Assembly: GCA_026785745.1 (NCBI GenBank)
Contig: JAJAZO010000280.1
Coordinates: 1-11,405, forward strand
DNA: 11,405 nucleotides
Source: Chitinophagaceae bacterium
GTDB lineage: Bacteria > Bacteroidota > Bacteroidia > Chitinophagales > Chitinophagaceae
Direction: 5' to 3'
Position numbers and translations under genes: made by a program. Each line of letters starts with the position of its first letter. Within the stretch, counting starts at the first letter, position 1. Shown one piece after another: positions 6,179 through 11,405 of the stretch. Under the pieces are notes generated by a model. The model was given only the letters and a program-made list of their open reading frames with translations. It was not told where the DNA came from and searched no databases.

Positions 6179-8125
6179 CTATTTCGAAACCTCGTTCAGC
6201 ACTTTCTTATCAATCACCACCGGGTACTTCTTCTTCAATCTTTCTGTCCACTCCTTTTCAAGAATTACCTGGTAATCGCTTATCACCAACCCTTTTGCTT
6301 CGTTGAAGGTACGCTGCATTGGCTGCGGGTAAGATTGTATGATATAAGCGAAAGAAGCTGTATTGTCATTTGTATTAACCAGCGGCGAGGTTATTATGCC
6401 GGCTTTCGGTATCATTTTGGTAGGATTAGGTAATTGGTCCCATTCATACCGGGCAGAGTCGGCCACTACTTTTTCAGAATACATCTCTATAATTTTACGC
6501 CAGTCAGCCGGTTTCTTTTTTATCTCATCATACACTTTATTAACCGTGATTTCGTCTGAACAAAAGAACAGCACTGCATCGGCGGATTGGTTCCAGGTAT
6601 AATTCTTTTTATTTTTTTCGTATAAAGCCAGCAGGGCGGCGTTATCATTTTGTCCTTTATTCCATATTTCCTGCTGCATTATTTCAAAGAAAATATTACC
6701 GTCTTTAAACTCCATCATCTGGTAGCGGAACTCATTATTAAAATCCTCGAGGTGGTTGCGATAATGATTATATAGTGCAAATTGAAGGAACTCTTCTCTC
6801 ACCTGTTCATATGGTTTGATACCGGAACCATCCTTTTTAAAACGATGTGTAATAGCATACATCAGCCAGGTAGAAGTAGTGTAGGTAGAATCACCAATAG
6901 AAAACATAGGGGTAGAGTGAGTGATAGTTCTGCCAGCTGCTGACATTGGCTTCAGGTCAAGTATGCTATCCGTCATGGACCGCATACCTTCTTCACTGTA
7001 TGAATATTTTTTATACCTGCCTTTTTCCATCACGGTATTATAAATAAAATTCTGCGATGATTTGGAACGGGCATCCGCCTGAATTTTCGTAAGCAGTTCT
7101 TGCTGATAATTTTTATCATTGATATCAGTTACAATTGGTTTTATAGAAGTTCTCTTTACAATATGCCAGCCATAAGAGGTAATGAATGGTTTGCTAACAG
7201 CACCATCTATTGGCAATGCCCACAATGTTTTTTCAAAAACAGGATCGTACTGACCCACACTTATATCGGGCATAGTGCCGCCGTTGGCAGCGGTAACATA
7301 ATCACTGCTGAAAGCTGTAGCCAGTTGATTAAAATTATCTCCGGCTATAATTCGTTTATATAATGAGTCAGCAAGGATAGCCAGTCTTTTTTTGGCAACA
7401 TCATCAGCAACCGGAGGAAAAGCCAGTAATATTTGCTGTGCTTTTATTTTACCGGCTGCTTTTCTTTCACCCATGTTTTTAAAAATATGATAACCTGCTT
7501 TGGATGTTATTACCGGGGAATATTTTCCGACAGGGGTGTTGTAAACAGCATTTTCAAATTCATAAGGAAGGGTAAAAACAGTGATGTAGCCAATTTCTCC
7601 CAGTGTAGTTTTAGCAGCGGGGTCATCAGATGCCTGCCTGGCCACCTGCAAAAAATCATCTCCTTTTTGCAGCCATTTCAGGATCTCGGTTTTTTTAATG
7701 TTAGTTGTTGTGGTATCTGTACCACCACTTGCATTTTTTAAAGAAATAAAGATATGCGCTACCCGTATGTCTTTTTGGCTGCGTTCAAATGCCTCTTTTT
7801 GCATCCGGTTCATTATTTCCGGATCGTTCATATAATTGTCTGCAATTTGTTCCCGGAGGCTTTCAACTTCTGTTTTTATATGTGCCAGGGTATCATATTT
7901 TCTTTCGTAACCCTCCCTTATTTTTAATTTAGAATTGATATAGAGGTCAAGGTAATCGCTGACAGATTTTGCCTTGTTAACTACCGGGTTTGCGTTATTC
8001 TTTTTATAGGCCCTTAAAAACTCTTTAGCATCAACAGTATATTTTCCGTAGGTAAAAAGTGTTTGGGTTGATGCCGTAATTATACTAAAGCAGGCTATAA
8101 TGGCAAGGAGGTGTTTTTTATTCAT
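6179..8125 (-). CDS. SurA-like periplasmic peptidyl-prolyl isomerase with tandem rotamase domains
   Basis: This 648-residue protein is a parvulin-type prolyl isomerase and chaperone, expected to assist folding of envelope and outer-membrane proteins. Residues 1-20 are a signal peptide ending A-S-T-Q. I-A-C near residue 12 resembles a lipobox but comes too early, so a soluble periplasmic or membrane-attached form is more likely. A helical region follows (about 30-118). The first rotamase domain is about 120-218, opening R-V-A-H-I-F-I and closing G-Y-H-I-F. The second is about 226-325, opening K-I-K-A-Q-Q-I-L and closing G-W-H-I-V. Both keep the G-E-I-G / G-G-T-M turn and the F-E or F-E-K-T segment. 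Residues 510-600 look like a third, decayed copy. I start at ATG 8123-8125; the longer frame needs a TTG and would put 23 unrelated residues before the signal peptide. It follows the thioredoxin-fold gene by 80 bases with no clear promoter between. Confidence 0.9.
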   Translation of the reverse strand: MNKKHLLAIIACFSIITASTQTLFTYGKYTVDAKEFLRAYKKNNANPVVNKAKSVSDYLDLYINSKLKIREGYERKYDTLAHIKTEVESLREQIADNYMNDPEIMNRMQKEAFERSQKDIRVAHIFISLKNASGGTDTTTTNIKKTEILKWLQKGDDFLQVARQASDDPAAKTTLGEIGYITVFTLPYEFENAVYNTPVGKYSPVITSKAGYHIFKNMGERKAAGKIKAQQILLAFPPVADDVAKKRLAILADSLYKRIIAGDNFNQLATAFSSDYVTAANGGTMPDISVGQYDPVFEKTLWALPIDGAVSKPFITSYGWHIVKRTSIKPIVTDINDKNYQQELLTKIQADARSKSSQNFIYNTVMEKGRYKKYSYSEEGMRSMTDSILDLKPMSAAGRTITHSTPMFSIGDSTYTTSTWLMYAITHRFKKDGSGIKPYEQVREEFLQFALYNHYRNHLEDFNNEFRYQMMEFKDGNIFFEIMQQEIWNKGQNDNAALLALYEKNKKNYTWNQSADAVLFFCSDEITVNKVYDEIKKKPADWRKIIEMYSEKVVADSARYEWDQLPNPTKMIPKAGIITSPLVNTNDNTASFAYIIQSYPQPMQRTFNEAKGLVISDYQVILEKEWTERLKKKYPVVIDKKVLNEVSK

Positions 8126-8205
8126 ATTTGTTCTGTGCTTGTTATGAGTACCGGAAAAATGTTTGCAGGTTATAGTAATTGCAATAACCAGCAATCAATA
8201 ACCTG

Positions 8206-9639
8206 TTAATGCCCTTTCATCTTTAATTCAAGTACTTCATCTATCTGTTTATACGTCAATTTTTTTGCAACGATACGTTTGTCTTTGTCTAATAAATATA
8301 AGGTAGGGAATGTCTGTACATCATACAACTGGGAGTAGCCGGGTATTTTAGAATCCATCCGGGCTTTATCATCTGCTTTTGAATAATAGACATGTGTCCA
8401 ATCGTTCAGATTTTTCTCTTTAATAAAATCCAACCAATCATTTTTTGTACCATCTGTTTCTTTTGACACGGCAAATATTTTTAACCCAGTTGCTTTCCAT
8501 TTGGCCCGGTAAAAAGAATCCAACTTAGGCAACGTTTCTTTGCAATGGCCACAAGTGGCATCCCAAAAGGCAACAACAGTGTAGGGGGCTTCCTGTGTGT
8601 ACAATTGCCTGATAGTACCAGATACATCAGGAAGTTCTATATCAGTGGCAGGAGTACCCATAATATTTGCCATTAAGCTATAAGCTCTGTCAGTAATCGT
8701 TTTGCGACCTTGTGTAGTAAGCCAGGGATACTCTTTCTGCGAAAAATATTTTTCAAACAGGTGTACAAAGACAGCATCTTCCCACATATACCGTTGCACC
8801 AGGTAGCGGTTCACAAATTTTACCAGCAAGAACCTTGTCATTTCTTCGTTGATGCTGGCAGGCCCGAGCATCATATCTATTTCTGCAATAACAGAGTCGG
8901 GATCCAATGTTACTATATCAGTAAAGTATTTATCAATCTTATCTTCAAAAAAAGTAGTGTAAGCAAGGCGACCATCCCAAAAATTAACTCCATCCCAGTA
9001 ATGGGCTTTATAAAAATTGTAAGCATCAATTGAATCAATTCTTGTTTTCGGATCTTTCAGCCTTCCTTTAAGCACAGGGTCCCTCATTGTATTTAATAAA
9101 GCTGTTAGGATATTGTCAGGGGTTTTCTTTATAATATCTTCCCTGTATTCAGTTACATTTTTATCCAGCTTTACTAATTCATCTATTAATTTTGTCGAGT
9201 CAGTTTTGTTGCCGGCCACTTTTAACTGTTGTTGCAAAGCCGAAATTTCTTTTCCCCGGCCAACCATTTCTAACTGGTACTTATAGAACAACACATTGTC
9301 AGGAGAGTTGACAAACTGGATTTCCTTTTTTATGGTAGCCGTATCTGCTATTACAGAAAAGCGTTGTTGTTTATCAATCAGCATTTCAAAAAAGCCTGCC
9401 CGGTTGGGATAGCCAATAAGGTAAACACCACCTTGTAATTTTTTAGACCCTTTAAAAACACCTTCACTGTTTTCATTCAGCAGCACAGAGTCAATAACGG
9501 GATAGGTTTTGCCAAAATAATGACCCAGGAAGATATACTGGTTTTTAAACGGTTTGAAGGTTACTTTGATTTCGTAACCGGTTTGTGCAAAAGTGGAAAC
9601 CGTAAGTAAAAGGCTGAAAATTGCAATTAATCTTTTCAT
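8206..9639 (-). CDS. Exported thioredoxin-fold protein, DUF4369-type N-terminus with TlpA-like C-terminus
   Basis: This is a 477-residue thiol-disulphide exchange protein of a kind common in Bacteroidota. Residues 1-19 are a signal peptide (K-R, hydrophobic core, S-T-F-A-Q) with no lipobox cysteine. Residues about 21-110 are beta-rich and resemble the DUF4369 domain (for example G-x-Y-L-I-G near 71-76). The middle, 115-310, is helical and charged and may correspond to DUF5106. The C-terminal 335-477 is a TlpA/AhpC-TSA domain: V-V-A-F-W-D-A-T at 355-362, the active site C363-G-H-C366, and the cis-proline T443-F-P445. C-G-H-C resembles protein disulphide isomerase sites and suggests an isomerase or reductant in the periplasm; partners are unknown. 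I start at ATG 9637-9639, because the longer TTG frame adds 22 residues before the signal peptide. It leads a likely operon with the rotamase gene, which fits an envelope-folding role. Confidence 0.88.
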   Translation of the reverse strand: MKRLIAIFSLLLTVSTFAQTGYEIKVTFKPFKNQYIFLGHYFGKTYPVIDSVLLNENSEGVFKGSKKLQGGVYLIGYPNRAGFFEMLIDKQQRFSVIADTATIKKEIQFVNSPDNVLFYKYQLEMVGRGKEISALQQQLKVAGNKTDSTKLIDELVKLDKNVTEYREDIIKKTPDNILTALLNTMRDPVLKGRLKDPKTRIDSIDAYNFYKAHYWDGVNFWDGRLAYTTFFEDKIDKYFTDIVTLDPDSVIAEIDMMLGPASINEEMTRFLLVKFVNRYLVQRYMWEDAVFVHLFEKYFSQKEYPWLTTQGRKTITDRAYSLMANIMGTPATDIELPDVSGTIRQLYTQEAPYTVVAFWDATCGHCKETLPKLDSFYRAKWKATGLKIFAVSKETDGTKNDWLDFIKEKNLNDWTHVYYSKADDKARMDSKIPGYSQLYDVQTFPTLYLLDKDKRIVAKKLTYKQIDEVLELKMKGH

Positions 9640-9657
9640 AGTCAGAATAAAATCGGG

Positions 9658-9665
9658 TAAAGGTA
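9658..9665 (-). promoter_or_regulatory. Weak -7-like box before the thioredoxin-fold gene
   Basis: The minus strand reads TACCTTTA, seven of eight matches to the TAnnTTTG element, ending 18 bases upstream of the ATG. A TTG lies 23 bases further upstream, a little beyond the usual spacing. This is the best candidate promoter I can see for the thioredoxin-fold and rotamase genes in the 179-base divergent region, but it is weak. Confidence 0.28.
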
Positions 9666-9806
9666 TAAAAACCAGTGATAAAAGTTTACAATATAAGCCT
9701 GACAAGAGGCTTGGTTGATTAAGCCCAAAGCAAAGGACATATTTAGCGGCTTAGTGGTTGCCTGTAACTATCTTTTGACCCAAAACAACCCTAAATCCGG
9801 AACACT

Positions 9807-9814
9807 TAGCTTTG
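9807..9814 (+). promoter_or_regulatory. Bacteroidota -7 box of rlmD
   Basis: TAGCTTTG is an exact TAnnTTTG match and is identical to the metF box. It ends only four bases before the GTG start codon. The nearest TTTTGAC-type -33 sequence (9773-9779) is 29 bases upstream measured from its TTTG, about ten more than at metF, so the -33 partner is doubtful. If used, this promoter would give a leaderless transcript. Confidence 0.58.
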
Positions 9815-9818
9815 CGCC

Positions 9819-11249
9819 GTGAGAAAAAAAAATAAAAACATTGTGCTGGAAAAACTGCTGGTGGAAGACTATGCGGCGGAGGGCAAATCACTAGCAAAAG
9901 TGGATGGCAAAGTGATATTTATAGAAAGGGTGGTGCCGGGAGATGTCGTAGATGTAAGGCTGCAGAAAAATAAAAAAGACTGGGCTGAAGGGATGCCGGT
10001 GCATTTTCATTCTTATTCTGCTGACAGGGTAGAGCCATTCTGCTCTCATTTTGGCGTTTGCGGAGGTTGCCAATGGCAAATGCTGCCCTATGAAAAGCAA
10101 TTGGAGTACAAACACCGGCAGGTGGAGGAAACTTTGAAAAGGATTGGCAAAGTTGCGTTGCCCCCGTTTCAACCAATATTGGGTGCTGCTGAAACAAAAT
10201 ACTACCGCAATAAGATTGAATACACTTTTGGGAATAAACGATTTTTATTAAAAGAAGAACTGGCTGACGAATCAATAAATGGCGAACAAAATGTAGCCGG
10301 CTTTCATGCCAAAGGATTATTTGATAAAGTGGTGGATATAGAAACCTGCTACCTGCAGGCAGAACCGACCAACGAAATAAGATTGGCCGTAAAAGCTTTT
10401 GCAAAAGAAAATAACTGGTCTTTTTATGACATCCGCAATCATGTTGGATTTTTAAGAACCATGCAGGTGAGGCTTTGTACCACTGGTGAATTGATGATAA
10501 ATATTGTTGTGGGAGAAAACGATGAGCAAAAAATAAAAGAGCTGATGGACTATGTAGCGAAACAATTCCCTGCCATCACTACATTGCTGTATACGGTTAA
10601 TACAAAATGGAACGACAGCATGTTTGACCTGGAGCCGGTGGTTTATTATGGTAAGGGTTACGCAGTAGAGAAACTGTCCGCAGGTCCCGGTGGGGAAGAA
10701 TTCCAATTCAAGATAGGTCCTAAGTCTTTTTTTCAAACCAACAGTAAACAGGCAGAACGGTTGTACCAGGTAACAAGAGAATTTGCAGAACTAACGGGCA
10801 ATGAAGTAGTGTATGACCTGTATTGTGGCACTGGCAGCATTGGTATTTTTGTAAGCGGCAAAGCAAAAAAAATAGTTGGTGTAGAAATGATAGCAGCAGC
10901 TATTGAGGATGCCAGAGAAAATGCAGCGTTGAATAATTTATCCTCAGCAGAATTTTTCGCTGGTGATGTTATTGATATATGTAATGACGATTTTTTTTCT
11001 GCACATGGTAAACCAGACGTTATTATTACCGATCCGCCACGGGCAGGGATGCATGAAAAATTAGTCAATAAAATTTTGGAAATAGCAGCACCAACCGTTG
11101 TGTATGTAAGTTGCAACCCTGCCACACAGGCAAGAGATTTAAATGTATTAGATGAGAAATATGAAGTAACAAAAGTGCAGCCGGTAGATATGTTTCCACA
11201 CACCCATCATATAGAAAATGTGGTGCAGTTGAAATTGAAGAATCGTTAA
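9819..11249 (+). CDS. rlmD: 23S rRNA (uracil-5-)-methyltransferase, RlmD/RumA family
   Basis: This enzyme methylates a uracil of 23S rRNA at carbon 5 with S-adenosylmethionine; the E. coli homologue modifies U1939. The 476-residue protein starts with a Lys-rich segment and a TRAM RNA-binding domain (about 10-65, including Y-A-A-E-G-K-S at 18-24). The 4Fe-4S cluster ligands are C75, C81, C84 and C177. The methyltransferase part has F-F-Q-T-N at 304-308, D333-L-Y-C-G-T-G-S for SAM, D405-P-P-R-A-G410, the nucleophile S-C432-N-P-A-T, and E466 in H-H-I-E-N-V as the general base. All are intact, so it should be active. The start is GTG at 9819; the next Met (M59) would remove nearly the whole TRAM domain. 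Bacteroidota may have other paralogues with different target uracils, so the exact position is inferred. It lies 31 bases upstream of a transposase end. Confidence 0.93.
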   Translation: MRKKNKNIVLEKLLVEDYAAEGKSLAKVDGKVIFIERVVPGDVVDVRLQKNKKDWAEGMPVHFHSYSADRVEPFCSHFGVCGGCQWQMLPYEKQLEYKHRQVEETLKRIGKVALPPFQPILGAAETKYYRNKIEYTFGNKRFLLKEELADESINGEQNVAGFHAKGLFDKVVDIETCYLQAEPTNEIRLAVKAFAKENNWSFYDIRNHVGFLRTMQVRLCTTGELMINIVVGENDEQKIKELMDYVAKQFPAITTLLYTVNTKWNDSMFDLEPVVYYGKGYAVEKLSAGPGGEEFQFKIGPKSFFQTNSKQAERLYQVTREFAELTGNEVVYDLYCGTGSIGIFVSGKAKKIVGVEMIAAAIEDARENAALNNLSSAEFFAGDVIDICNDDFFSAHGKPDVIITDPPRAGMHEKLVNKILEIAAPTVVYVSCNPATQARDLNVLDEKYEVTKVQPVDMFPHTHHIENVVQLKLKNR

Positions 11250-11405
11250 AGCTGCTATTTTAAATAATAGGATTACCCATTTAGATCGCATTGGCAATAT
11301 AGCTGTAGGGTTTGTTATTCATAAATCGATCTATCAGCTTATGCCAAATGCTGTTTAAAAAATTTCTTCTGTTAAATCTAAAAAAGAACTCATCCAAATA
11401 TCCGT
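11250..11405 (-). mobile_element. Terminal part of an IS1595/ISXO2-type insertion sequence
   Basis: The right edge of the window enters an insertion sequence whose transposase ends at 11281. The element must end between rlmD's stop codon (11249) and about 11280. The exact boundary cannot be fixed, because the other terminal repeat and the second target-site copy lie outside the window. The AT-rich interval contains CTATT and AATAG at 11255-11259 and 11266-11270 as a small inverted pair. The coordinates given are therefore an outer limit. Confidence 0.6.
11281..11405 (-). CDS. IS1595-family (ISXO2-like) transposase, C-terminal fragment
   Basis: A minus-strand frame runs in from the right edge and ends with TAA at 11281-11283, giving 40 visible residues. 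It opens G-Y-L-D-E-F-F-F-R-F-N-R-R, the hallmark C-terminal segment of ISXO2-like DDE transposases (PF12762), where Y-L-(D/N)-E-(F/Y)-x-F-R-x-N-R-R is nearly constant. A typical amphipathic helix follows (I-W-H-K-L-I-D-R-F), then a K-P-Y-S-Y tail before the stop. The catalytic residues lie upstream, outside the window, so whether the gene is intact is unknown. It points toward the 3' end of rlmD, so the two are convergent. It is a fragment only because the window ends; I see no sign of decay in the visible part. Confidence 0.78.
   Translation of the reverse strand, partial: GYLDEFFFRFNRRNFLNSIWHKLIDRFMNNKPYSYIANAI

Noticed and set aside
8123..8194. Longer rotamase frame starting at TTG 8192-8194
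   Set aside because: It would put 23 residues before an otherwise normal signal peptide; the ATG at 8123-8125 fits.
9637..9705. Longer thioredoxin-fold frame starting at TTG 9703-9705
   Set aside because: It would bury the signal peptide and run through the likely promoter region; the ATG at 9637-9639 fits.
10733..11203. Long minus-strand open frames lying across rlmD
   Set aside because: They are shadows of rlmD, whose protein has every family motif; the antisense translations show no domain or sensible start context.
1..11405. CRISPR array, defence island, tRNA or rRNA genes, riboswitch
   Set aside because: I found no spaced direct repeats, no cloverleaf or rRNA-like sequence, and no long structured leader; most genes are recognisable housekeeping or envelope functions.

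Overview
The window looks like a stretch of chromosome from a member of the Bacteroidota, probably Chitinophagaceae or a close relative. This is inference from three things. Three genes have an exact TAnnTTTG box, the -7 element of Bacteroidota promoters, just upstream of the start codon. Starts mostly lack Shine-Dalgarno sequences. The proteins are of Bacteroidota type (a DUF4369-like thioredoxin lipoprotein-family relative, a long SurA-like rotamase, a bacterial GH3 enzyme, and a MetF with a family-specific insertion). No species can be named from the sequence alone.

Layout, left to right. At the edge there may be the first five codons of a minus-strand gene. Next are a small exported protein of unknown function (minus) and, divergently, a compact AlkA-type DNA glycosylase (plus). 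A minus-strand run in the order lptB, GH3, fabG, then a GxxExxY-family gene occupies 1411-4985. metF (plus, 5098-6048) diverges from lptB. A 112-bp spacer between them holds both promoters with a perfect 14-bp palindrome in the middle. metF converges on a two-gene minus-strand unit that encodes a thioredoxin-fold exported protein and a large periplasmic peptidyl-prolyl isomerase (6179-9639); an imperfect hairpin lies between the convergent ends. rlmD (plus, 9819-11249) diverges from that unit. The last 125 bases are the C-terminus of an IS1595/ISXO2-type transposase that runs off the right edge.

How the genes fit together. The LptB, GH3 and FabG run joins envelope lipopolysaccharide export to acyl-activating and acyl-reducing chemistry. 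The thioredoxin-fold plus rotamase pair looks like an envelope protein-folding or redox unit. MetF (one-carbon metabolism), RlmD (23S rRNA methylation) and the glycosylase (alkylation repair) are stand-alone housekeeping functions. I do not see a defence island, CRISPR array, tRNA, rRNA or obvious new multi-gene system. The points most worth a second look are: the GxxExxY gene, whose best ATG is followed by an in-frame stop at codon 4 although all recognisable motifs are intact; -7 boxes so close to three start codons that leaderless mRNAs are expected; a possible third, decayed rotamase domain; the GH3 neighbourhood; and the palindrome between the lptB and metF promoters.
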